A stretch of 38,716 bases of DNA from an uncultured Atopobiaceae bacterium (lineage in GTDB: Bacteria; Actinomycetota; Coriobacteriia; Coriobacteriales; Atopobiaceae), in NCBI GenBank assembly GCA_947581665.1, contig CANPVI010000002.1, forward strand, positions 1 through 38,716, read 5' to 3'. The notes beneath the pieces are model-generated. The model was not told the origin of the DNA and ran no database searches. It saw only the letters and a list, made by a program, of their open reading frames with translations. The position numbers and the translations under genes are program-made. This document shows, piece by piece, positions 32,919 through 38,716 of the stretch; within the stretch, counting starts at the first letter, position 1, and every line of letters begins with the position of its first letter.

Positions 32919-34961
32919 CTAGAAGGCGCCGCCGCCACCGCCGCCACCGACGCCTCCGCCGCCGCCCATGGAGAAACCGCCGCCGGCACCCGCGCCGGAG
33001 GCGTTCGCACTCGTGGCGACGGCGCCCGTCGATGCGGTGTAGCTCGCCTGGTATGCGTCTCCCAGGGCGCGCATGGGGCTCCACGGGCCGCCATAGCCCC
33101 AGTACCACACGTAGTAGGGGTAGAAGTACGGATCGTCCACCACGTGGGGCATGGCCACGCGCAGCTGGTCGATGACCTCGTCGGCCACGCCGAGGATCAC
33201 GGCGTAGACGAGGAGCTGGTTCCAGAGTCGCACGTCATCGGGCACGGCCTCGTCGATGCGTGTGAAGTCCTTGAGCCACGCGCGCAGCGCGAACGCCTTC
33301 GCGCGGATCTCGTCGGCCTCCTCGGAGTAGCCCTCGCACCTGCTCGCCACCACGCCGCAGACGACGGCGCCCACGATGGGGAGGATGAGGAAGAGGAGGA
33401 ACCACACGGGCGGCTCGAGCGCGATGAACGCGATGAAGCCCGCGACCGCGAGAAAGACGCAGATCACCGCGACCGCGTAGAGGCGGCTTCTCTGCTTGCC
33501 AGCCTCGTCGCTCAGGTAGCCCTTGGCCTCCACCTGCGCCTTCACGGTGCTCCGCCAGTCGTCGAGTGCCTCGGCGTAGCTGTTCGGGAACTCCTTCGCC
33601 ACACCCTTCATCTCGGAGAAGTCGAGCACGGGCTCGAAGTCGCCCCCCGCTCCCCCTGCCGTGGCCTCGGCCTCCGCCTCGTCGCGCATCTCCTGGAACG
33701 TGGGCGTCTTCGGCGCCACGAAGTCGAAGAGGAAGTCGAGCGCCGCCTCGTCGATGGGGTCGCTCACCGTGGCCGCGCCCTCCGCGCGCTGCCTGAGGCG
33801 GTAGTCGTCCTGCGCCTTGCTGCCGAAGATGCCGTGCTTGGTGGTGCTCACGTGGTCGAGGCCGATCGCGCGCTGATCGGTGAGGCGCATGAGCGTGGCC
33901 GTAAGTTCGGGGGCGCCGGGCTCGCCATTCACGAGCGCGCCCACCATTGCGGGATGGTCGTGGGAGGGCACGTCGCGCCAGTACTTCTCGTGGAAGCTCG
34001 AGCGATGCCGCTTCTTGTAGGACGCGCTCGTGGCGGCGGCGAAGATGATCGCAGCCGCGCCACCCCCGGCTACCACGCCGGTGGCGCCGTAGGTGATCGC
34101 ACGTGCCTGCGCGCGCTGGGCGTTCGCCTCCTCGGCCCAAGCCTCCTCCTCGGAGATGATGGTCTGGAGCTTCGCCTCGGAGCGCGCGGGCATGGTGAGC
34201 CACGAGAGCGGGAAGGCGATCCTCGCCTCCGCGAACTGGTCCGTGCCCACGCCCGGCACCTGGTAGATGACGTCGTCTCCCGAGAAGCTCACCGTGGAAT
34301 CGAGCGAGCCATGGCCCCACGCGCGCACGTTCTCGCCGGGCACCACCTCCTCGCCCGCAGGCACGGGAAGGTGCACCGTGCATGTGACGTCGTCGCTCAT
34401 CACGTCCCAGCCGTCGGACACGAACTTCCAATAGAGCTCGCCGGTGTCCGCCCAGGCATTGATGGCACCCACGAGGTCGTAGACCACGCGATACGTCACG
34501 TCCTCGTAGCTCGCGTCGTTATAGAGCGTCACGCGCACGAGGTTGCCGGTGTCCTCGACGGTGTAGGTGTGTGGGAGCTGGGCGCCGAAGGAGTCCTCGG
34601 TGAAGGGGGTGAACGCGCCGTCCGGCCCCACGATGCCCACGCTTTGCACGCGAGCCTCTACCTGCTCGCCCTCGGAGAAGCCCGTGCCGATCTCCCAGTA
34701 GACGCCGTGGAACTCGCCGTCAAAATCGAACGTGCGATCCTCCACCACGTCGAGCACGCCGTCCGGTTGTACCGTGGCGTTGATCACCGTGCGGCTCATC
34801 TCGTAGTCGTCCGCGAGCGCCGGCTGCGGCGCGGCGAGGAGCACCGCGCACGCCGCGAGCGCGGCCGTGACGATCCCGATGCCGAGCCGCGCTCCGCGAC
34901 GCCACCCCCGTGTCGAGTTCGGCCCGCTCCCCCGCACGTCATTTGAGTGTTTCAGGCGCAC
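32919..34961 (-). CDS. DUF2207 family membrane protein
   Basis: The 680-residue product has a signal peptide (hydrophobic run IGIVTAALAACAVLLAA, cleavage near ALADD, about residue 50). The extracytoplasmic DUF2207 domain follows (MSRTVINATVQPDGVLDVVEDRTFDFDGEFHGVYWEIGTG). Membrane helices lie near 275-300 and, as a pair, near 490-535. The C-terminal cytoplasmic part ends in aromatic YYVWYWGYGGPW and then a nearly pure Gly tail (last 15 residues). This layout is typical of DUF2207 proteins, whose role is unknown. GTG 34961 has GGGGAGG at eight-base spacing; a TTG at 34985 would add eight residues. It is divergent from the ferritin gene. Confidence 0.88.
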   Translation of the reverse strand: MRLKHSNDVRGSGPNSTRGWRRGARLGIGIVTAALAACAVLLAAPQPALADDYEMSRTVINATVQPDGVLDVVEDRTFDFDGEFHGVYWEIGTGFSEGEQVEARVQSVGIVGPDGAFTPFTEDSFGAQLPHTYTVEDTGNLVRVTLYNDASYEDVTYRVVYDLVGAINAWADTGELYWKFVSDGWDVMSDDVTCTVHLPVPAGEEVVPGENVRAWGHGSLDSTVSFSGDDVIYQVPGVGTDQFAEARIAFPLSWLTMPARSEAKLQTIISEEEAWAEEANAQRAQARAITYGATGVVAGGGAAAIIFAAATSASYKKRHRSSFHEKYWRDVPSHDHPAMVGALVNGEPGAPELTATLMRLTDQRAIGLDHVSTTKHGIFGSKAQDDYRLRQRAEGAATVSDPIDEAALDFLFDFVAPKTPTFQEMRDEAEAEATAGGAGGDFEPVLDFSEMKGVAKEFPNSYAEALDDWRSTVKAQVEAKGYLSDEAGKQRSRLYAVAVICVFLAVAGFIAFIALEPPVWFLLFLILPIVGAVVCGVVASRCEGYSEEADEIRAKAFALRAWLKDFTRIDEAVPDDVRLWNQLLVYAVILGVADEVIDQLRVAMPHVVDDPYFYPYYVWYWGYGGPWSPMRALGDAYQASYTASTGAVATSANASGAGAGGGFSMGGGGGVGGGGGGGAF

Positions 34962-35071
34962 ACGCGTCGCCTCCCCGTGGAACAATGGTCATGAATTCAT
35001 AGGCCCCATGATACCCAGCGTGGAAAGCGCGCCGCGCACCACTGGGCACCTGGCTGGACAAGGAGGAAACG

Positions 35072-35590
35072 ATGGCACTTTCGCCCGCTGTCGAGGAAAA
35101 GCTCAACACGCAGATCAACAAGGAGATCTACTCCGCCTACCTCTACCTCACCTTCGCCGACTACTACGAGGGCCGTGGCCTCAAGGGCTACGCGAACTGG
35201 TACATGGTGCAGGTGCAGGAGGAGCTCTCCCACGCCATGATCCTTCGCCGCTACCTGCTCGATAACGACGCCTCGCCCGTGATGCTCGCCATCGACAAGC
35301 CGGACAAGACCTTCGACGACGACCTCGCGCCGCTTCGCGCCGGCCTCGAGCACGAGCGCTACGTCACGAGCCTCATCAACGACTGCTACGCCGTCGCCTA
35401 CGCCGAGAAGGACTGGCGCACGATGAAGATGCTCGACTGGTTCATCGACGAGCAGGGCGAGGAGGAGACGAACGCCACCGACATGGTCACCGAGATGGAG
35501 CTCTTCGGTGAGAGCGCGGACGGCCTCTTCTCGCTCGACCAGAAGTACGCGGCCCGCACCTTCACGCCCACGACCAGCATGCCGATGTAG
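35072..35590 (+). CDS. ftnA: Non-haem ferritin
   Basis: Stores iron as a 24-subunit shell. The 172-residue product has the four-helix ferritin pattern and the ferroxidase residues: Glu18 (INKEIYSAY), Glu51 and His54 (QEELSHAM), the Glu of LEHERYV, and Gln/Glu of DEQGEEET. FtnA-type landmarks SAYLYLTFADYYEGRGLKGYANWY and WFIDEQGEEET are clear; there is no haem-binding Met as in bacterioferritin. ATG 35072 has AAGGAGG at seven-base spacing. The strong site suggests high expression. It is followed after 24 bases by gluQ. Confidence 0.96.
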   Translation: MALSPAVEEKLNTQINKEIYSAYLYLTFADYYEGRGLKGYANWYMVQVQEELSHAMILRRYLLDNDASPVMLAIDKPDKTFDDDLAPLRAGLEHERYVTSLINDCYAVAYAEKDWRTMKMLDWFIDEQGEEETNATDMVTEMELFGESADGLFSLDQKYAARTFTPTTSMPM

Positions 35591-35614
35591 GGCCCGCGAG
35601 CTCGGATCGTTCGC

Positions 35615-36640
35615 GTGGCCAACGCGCGTGGACACCTTGGGGGCCGCTCGCAAGGGCGGCCCCTCGCCGTGGTGGGGCGCTTCGCGCCGTCGCCCTCGGG
35701 GCGCATGCACCTGGGAAACGTCTTCTCGGCGCTCATCGGCTGGCTCGCCGTGCGTGCCGCGGATGGGCGCATGGTGCTGCGCATCGAGGACCTCGATCCG
35801 CGCACGCAGCGCCCCGAGGTGGCCGCCCAGCTCATCGACGACCTCGCGTGGCTCGGGCTCGATTGGGACGAAGGCCCCATCTACCAGCATGAACGTGGAG
35901 ATGTGTACGCGAGGGCGCTCGGCTCGCTCGATTCGAGGGAGCTTCTCTACCCGTGCTTCTGCACGCGGCGCGAACTCCACGCCGCGAGCGCGCCCCACGC
36001 GAGCGATGGCACCTATGTCTACCCCGGCACCTGCCGCCGCCTCCCCCGCGAGGAGCGCATCGCCCGGCTCGTCGAGGGACGGGCCCATGGCCTTCGGCTC
36101 CTCGTCCCGGATGCGGGGACCCCGAACGCGGTGATCGAGTTCGACGACATGGTCTACGGTCCCCAGCGCCAGGATCTCGTGAGCGAAGTGGGCGACATCC
36201 TCGTGCAGCGCTCCGACGGGGTCGTGGCCTACCAGCTCGCCTGCGTGGTGGATGACGGCGAGGAGGACGTCTCGCTCGTCATGCGGGGGCGCGACCTTCT
36301 CGGCTCCACGGCGCGCCAGATCTACCTCCAGCGGCTCCTCGGCTTTCCCGAGCCTCGCTACCTGCACGTTCCCTTGCTCGTGGCCCCCGATGGTCGCCGT
36401 CTCTCGAAGCGCGAGCGCGACCTCGACCTCGGCGCCCTTCGCGCGCGGCTTTCCGGCCCCGAGCCGCTCCTCGGCCGCCTCGCCGCCGCAGTGGGGTTCG
36501 CCGAACCCGGCGAGGCGCTCAGCGCCGATGCGCTCGTGGAGCGCTTTTCGCTCGAGAAACTGGCCGCACATCGCGAAGACATCGTGGTGGACGGGCAATT
36601 TCTCGCAACCCTCGGCGGGCGGGGGGCGCCGATGGGCTAG
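35615..36640 (+). CDS. gluQ: Glutamyl-Q tRNA(Asp) synthetase
   Basis: A truncated glutamyl-tRNA synthetase that attaches glutamate to queuosine 34 of tRNA-Asp. The 341-residue product has the GluRS catalytic core without an anticodon domain: HIGH-like motif GRMHLGN in VGRFAPSPSGRMHLGN (about 20-35), IEDLDPRTQRPE, the zinc site CFCTRRELH...YPGTC, and KMSKS-like LSKRERDLDLG. These zinc-site residues and the lack of the C-terminal half separate it from GltX. GTG 35615 is the longest start but has a weak ribosome binding site; GTG codons at about 35669-35672, directly before the domain, are alternatives. It ends 16 bases before tRNA-Ser, whose -10 box overlaps its stop codon. Confidence 0.9.
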   Translation: MANARGHLGGRSQGRPLAVVGRFAPSPSGRMHLGNVFSALIGWLAVRAADGRMVLRIEDLDPRTQRPEVAAQLIDDLAWLGLDWDEGPIYQHERGDVYARALGSLDSRELLYPCFCTRRELHAASAPHASDGTYVYPGTCRRLPREERIARLVEGRAHGLRLLVPDAGTPNAVIEFDDMVYGPQRQDLVSEVGDILVQRSDGVVAYQLACVVDDGEEDVSLVMRGRDLLGSTARQIYLQRLLGFPEPRYLHVPLLVAPDGRRLSKRERDLDLGALRARLSGPEPLLGRLAAAVGFAEPGEALSADALVERFSLEKLAAHREDIVVDGQFLATLGGRGAPMG

Positions 36641-36643
36641 AAT
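36638..36643 (+). promoter_or_regulatory. Probable -10 box for tRNA-Ser
   Basis: TAGAAT overlaps the gluQ stop codon and lies 13 bases before the mature tRNA 5' end. No good -35 box is visible at the usual distance. Confidence 0.45.
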
Positions 36644-36656
36644 GCCCTAGCACCAC

Positions 36657-36747
36657 GGAGAGCTGACCGAGTGGCTGAAGGTGCTCGCCTGCTAAGCGAG
36701 TAACGGGTGTGACCCGTTCTGGGGTTCGAATCCCCAGCTCTCCGCCA
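36657..36747 (+). tRNA. tRNA-Ser (anticodon GCU)
   Basis: 91 bases with encoded CCA. The acceptor is GGAGAGC/GCTCTCC, the anticodon stem CTCGC/GCGAG encloses loop CTGCTAA (anticodon GCT), the long variable arm ACGGGTGTGACCCGT is typical of serine tRNA, and the T-loop is GGTTCGAATCC. It reads AGC and AGU codons. It is followed by a terminator and then by duplicated copies of its own 3' end. Confidence 0.97.
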
Positions 36748-36754
36748 GCAAACA
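36726..36754 (+). repeat. 29-base direct repeat, copy 1 (tRNA-Ser 3' end plus GCAAACA)
   Basis: The T-loop half, acceptor strand, CCA and seven following bases of tRNA-Ser; repeated exactly at 36904-36932. Confidence 0.95.
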
Positions 36755-36757
36755 CAG

Positions 36758-36782
36758 GAGCCCGGCATCGCCGGGCTCTTTT
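36758..36782 (+). terminator. Terminator after tRNA-Ser
   Basis: GAGCCCGGC, loop ATC, GCCGGGCTC (nine pairs), then TTTT, starting 11 bases after the CCA. Confidence 0.92.
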
Positions 36783-36789
36783 CATGCGC

Positions 36790-36925
36790 TGGCGCAGAGC
36801 TGGGGATTCGAACCCGCGAGGGCTTCAGGCGCCAGTGGCGCCTGAAGGGCCGAGCGCGTGCTTTTCGCGCGAAGCCAGCAAAAATCGCGAAGCGATTTTT
36901 GCGTCGAATCCCCAGCTCTCCGCCA
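36790..36925 (+). mobile_element. 136-base tRNA-Ser-ended hairpin element (element 1)
   Basis: Ends 36790-36811 and 36904-36925 are 22-base inverted repeats with one mismatch, and both match the tRNA-Ser 3' end. Inside lie a 12-pair hairpin (36823-36847, CTTCAGGCGCCA/TGGCGCCTGAAG), a GGGCCGAGCG spacer, and an 11-pair hairpin GCAAAAATCGC-GAA-GCGATTTTTGC (36878-36902). No coding capacity. The term mobile element is provisional: the terminal repeats resemble those of a miniature transposable element, but no target duplication has been shown. Confidence 0.6.
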
Positions 36926-36932
36926 GCAAACA
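36904..36932 (+). repeat. 29-base direct repeat, copy 2
   Basis: Identical to 36726-36754. It is also followed by a terminator hairpin with the same ATC loop. Confidence 0.95.
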
Positions 36933-36934
36933 GT

Positions 36935-36961
36935 AAGCCGGCCCATCGGGCCGGCTTTTTG
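36935..36961 (+). terminator. Second terminator-like hairpin after the tRNA-Ser 3'-end copy
   Basis: AAGCCGGCCC, loop ATC, GGGCCGGCTT (ten pairs), then TTTT. It has the same position relative to the repeat and the same loop as the tRNA-Ser terminator, but a different stem sequence. Confidence 0.85.
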
Positions 36962-36988
36962 TTTGCTCGCGGGGAGCCGGGGATTCGA
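36962..36988 (-). repeat. Third, degenerate tRNA-Ser 3'-end copy (inverted)
   Basis: Matches the reverse complement of the tRNA-Ser 3' end plus GCAAA at 24 of 27 positions. Confidence 0.8.
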
Positions 36989-37137
36989 CTTTTACCGCGA
37001 GCTGAGGATGCGGACCGGGCGTTGCCCGGCCTATCAGTCCAAAAACGATCTCCCATGACGTCGAGGCGGAGGGTAGGGCGCGTATGCAAGGGAGCTCGAG
37101 CTCGAGACAAGGATTGAAGGAGCCCAACCGTGTTTGC

Positions 37138-37415
37138 GGTGCGGCGTGAGGGCTCGAGGGTCCAGTGGATCCTCGAGAGCGCATGGCTACGAACCCAAGC
37201 CATAGCGCCATGCGCACAGTCGACGCAAAATCGCTTTGCGATTTTGCTGGCCTGCGCTCCCTTCGGTCGCTCCGGCCCGCGAGGAGCCACAAGGGCTCCT
37301 CGCGCTCTCGGGTTCGAATCCCTCACGCTACGTCAATAGCTCCGGCTCTTCGCAAGATTCGCGAGCCTTTGCATTCTCGAGGATTCACCGGATCCTCGAG
37401 CCCTCACGCCGCACC
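37138..37415 (-). mobile_element. 278-base tRNA-Arg-ended hairpin element (element 2)
   Basis: Ends 37138-37177 and 37376-37415 are 40-base inverted repeats (37 of 40). Their outer 15 bases, GGTGCGGCGTGAGGG, equal the tRNA-Arg 3' end. Read on the minus strand, its core (37322-37220) follows element 1: GGATTCGAACCCG, a hairpin (37278-37304, 11 pairs, CGCGAGGAGCC/GGCTCCTCGCG), a GGGCCGGAGCG spacer, and GCAAAATCGC-AAA-GCGATTTTGC (37225-37247), then GTCGA. No gene inside. The mobile-element label is provisional. Confidence 0.6.
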
Positions 37416-37420
37416 GGAAA

Positions 37421-37448
37421 ACGCAAAGGGCCCGGCTTTGCCGGGCCC
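37421..37448 (-). terminator. Terminator after tRNA-Arg
   Basis: On the minus strand GGGCCCGGC, loop AAA, GCCGGGCCC (nine pairs), then TTTGCGTTTT, starting 11 bases after the tRNA CCA. Confidence 0.88.
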
Positions 37449-37458
37449 ATGCGTTCTC

Positions 37459-37535
37459 TGGTGCGGCGTGAGGGATTCGAACCCCCGACGTTCTGATTCG
37501 TAGTCAGGCCCTCTATCCAGCTGAGGTAACGCCGC
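37459..37535 (-). tRNA. tRNA-Arg (anticodon ACG)
   Basis: 77 bases with encoded CCA. The acceptor is GCGGCGT/ACGCCGC with discriminator A, the D-arm contains CTCAGCTGGATAGAG, the anticodon stem CTGA(C)/(A)TCAG encloses loop CTACGAA (anticodon ACG, read as inosine), and the T-loop is GGTTCGAATCC. It decodes CGU, CGC and CGA. Confidence 0.97.
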
Positions 37536-37547
37536 ATTGGAGTTTGA

Positions 37548-37576
37548 AGTATGGGAGCACGTCGGGCGAGTGTCAA
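37548..37576 (-). promoter_or_regulatory. Promoter of tRNA-Arg
   Basis: On the minus strand the -35 box TTGACA (37576-37571), a 17-base spacer and the -10 box CATACT (37553-37548). The mature tRNA begins 12 bases after the -10 box. This is the best sigma-70-type promoter seen in the window. Confidence 0.85.
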
Positions 37577-37641
37577 GCCAAAAGGGCTGCTCCGCGCCCT
37601 CATCACACATCGCGGGGCGTGCGGCCAAAAGGCGGGAGGCG

Positions 37642-38536
37642 CTAATGCACGCGCCAGAAACCGCTGCGTCGGCTACCCACGCGCTCGAGCTTGCCGGTGC
37701 GCTGGAGCTCGGCGATGTGACGGGCGCAGGTGCGCGGTGACATGCCGAGGGCCTCGGCCGCCTCGGCGATCGTGGCCTCCGGCCGCTCGAGGAAGTAGGC
37801 GAGTACGCGCTCGGGTCGTCCTGCGGGCGTGACGCCGCGGTTGAGCTTGTGCTCGAGGCGTCTGAGTCTCGGCGAGGCATCCCAGCATGAAGGTCGCATA
37901 GGGCGCGTCGTTGATCCTCCGACGCGATTCCGAGGCGGCCTCACGCTGCTGCGCGGCGCGATCCATCAGCACTTGCTCGAGCTCACCCCAGCGAAAGACC
38001 TGATTCCAGCGGGCGAGCATGAGGCGGTGCCAGAGCACTCCGGTGAAGCCCGAGGCACGGGCAAAGGGCTGGATGTAGTCGTACTCGTAGCGAAACACCG
38101 AGCTCGCGACGAGCGGGTGGAGATCGGTGCGGGCGTACCAGTCGAGCAGCGCCTCGAGCAGATGCGAGACGCGCGAAGCCGGCGCAGCCGCGTCCTCGGG
38201 AAGGGAGGCGCCCGCGTCCCGCGTACGCCAGACATCCCATGAGCCCAGGGCATCGGCGATGTGGGTGTTCAGGCGCATGAGGTCGGAAAGCGACGTGGGA
38301 TCGTAGGTGTCGAGCTTCACGCACGCCGCCTTCACCATCTCCGCCACGGCCGGGTCCTGGGCGGCGCCGATACCGCTCGCCTCGACGAGCTCGCGAAGCT
38401 GCGATGCGTGGATCTCGTGCGCGAGGGCGAGGTCACGCGGCGGCACCCGCTCCTCGAACGAGCCCACGAGCGTCCCCACCTCCACGCAGAGCCGCGTGAT
38501 GGGCGGGGTGATCGCGATGGGAGGCGCGTACTTCAT
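37642..38536 (-). pseudogene. Decayed Fic-family protein with C-terminal winged helix (frameshifted)
   Basis: The frame from ATG 38536 (MKYAPPIAITPPITRLC) carries a Fic fold up to about residue 222. The motif region HPLVASSVFRYEYDYIQPFARASGFTGVLW aligns with the Fic core, but the catalytic His is Gln (about 156), the acidic residue is Arg, GNGR is SGFT-like and the later Arg is Val, so AMP transfer is not expected. The usual [S/T]xxxE inhibitory helix is also not intact. Near 37865-37870 one extra base breaks the frame; the next frame continues as [54 protein letters not shown], a winged helix, to TAG at 37642. AAAGGAG lies 12 bases before the ATG. A sequencing error at the shift cannot be excluded, but the active-site loss is independent of it. 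Confidence 0.75.
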
Positions 38537-38599
38537 GAAGCCGAGTCGCTCCTTTTCCTGGGAAGGATGAAACGGACGCGTCGCGCGGAATGGATGAGC

Positions 38600-38640
38600 G
38601 AGGACCGCGGTGCCCAAGGGGGAGGGGCACCGCGGTCCTC
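38600..38640 (-). terminator. Hairpin after the right-edge gene
   Basis: Arms GAGGACCGCGGTGCC (38600-38614) and GGCACCGCGGTCCTC (38626-38640) are exact reverse complements around an 11-base loop. It lies ten bases after the stop of the gene at 38651 on the minus strand. No T-run follows. Confidence 0.65.
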
Positions 38641-38650
38641 GGGAGAGTGG

Positions 38651-38716
38651 CTAGAAGATGCCGACGAGGGCACCGAGGATGCCCACGGCGAAGAGCCCGA
38701 CGATGATGGCGATCGG
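38651..38716 (-). CDS. C-terminal end of a membrane protein (cut by window edge)
   Basis: The final 21 codons and TAG stop of a gene that enters from the right. The readable end PIAIIVGLFAVGILGALVGIF is a single hydrophobic helix with small residues, so the product ends in a membrane segment. The family cannot be named from this. The hairpin just downstream supports a real gene end. Confidence 0.6.
   Translation of the reverse strand, partial: PIAIIVGLFAVGILGALVGIF

Larger units (their letters stand above)
36783..37420. other. Gene-free region filled with tRNA 3'-end copies and hairpins
   Basis: Apart from the listed elements, 36989-37137 holds only weak structure: a CCGGGCGTTGCCCGG hairpin near 37014-37028 and a GAGCTCGAGCTCGAG run near 37092-37106. 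Short open frames here translate T-arm DNA and are spurious. Confidence 0.8.

Noticed and set aside
36726-36932. Possible CRISPR-like array from the repeated tRNA-Ser 3' ends
   Set aside because: Copies alternate in orientation, spacing is irregular and they derive from the tRNA; no cas gene is present.
36709-37503. Short open frames with peptides such as RRAGDSNPR and GFEPPTF
   Set aside because: These are translations of tRNA T-arm DNA (GGATTCGAACC), a well-known source of false genes.
36657-37535. Prophage or integrative island inserted at tRNA genes
   Set aside because: No integrase, excisionase or cargo gene lies in the interval, which is only about 0.7 kb. A past event cannot be excluded.

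Overview
This GC-rich (roughly 68-70 %) chromosomal window reads as a gene-dense, mostly housekeeping region of an actinobacterium. Gene content and protein features (a one-polypeptide TsaB-RimI-TsaD, an FtsE with a long acidic/proline-rich leader, a tmRNA tag ending in LALAA, GTG starts with strong AGGGGAGG-type ribosome binding sites, a BTAD regulator) suit the Coriobacteriia (Collinsella/Olsenella/Eggerthella relatives). That placement is inference from memory, not a search result.

Layout. 1-5139 is a minus-strand block: tilS, hpt, ftsH, then the start of a PLP aminotransferase running off the left edge. 5257-6563 (plus) holds an MBL-fold hydrolase and a small tail-anchored protein. 6594-20542 is a long minus-strand series, read right to left: glmM, glmS, acpS, nnr, alr, uracil-DNA glycosylase, tsaE, tsaB-rimI-tsaD, nadE and a zinc-ribbon/PASTA membrane protein. 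It joins amino-sugar and D-alanine supply for the cell wall, carrier-protein activation, NAD(P) synthesis and repair, DNA repair and t6A tRNA modification. rplM-rpsI (20638-21480) and the tmRNA gene ssrA (21678-22048) follow, each with a terminator. ssrA is preceded by a 432-base gap full of hairpins. A rubredoxin and a flavin reductase come next, separated by a 62-base perfect palindrome, then a tightly coupled ftsE-ftsX-TPR-smpB cluster. SmpB and tmRNA, the two parts of trans-translation, therefore lie within 2.2 kb.

27080-35071 holds a malic enzyme, a beta-helix lipoprotein, a large BTAD-type regulator and a DUF2207 membrane protein. Ferritin and glutamyl-Q tRNA(Asp) synthetase follow, then tRNA-Ser(GCU) and tRNA-Arg(ACG) facing each other across about 0.7 kb. 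At the right end lie a decayed, frameshifted Fic-like gene and the last 21 codons of a membrane protein.

The most unusual part is the space between the two tRNA genes. Each tRNA is followed by a terminator and then by a small hairpin element bounded by an inverted and a direct copy of that tRNA's own 3' end. The two elements share an internal core, although their ends differ to match the adjacent tRNA. A second set of hairpin repeats with compensating base changes lies upstream of ssrA. No integrase, transposase, CRISPR array or phage gene was seen.
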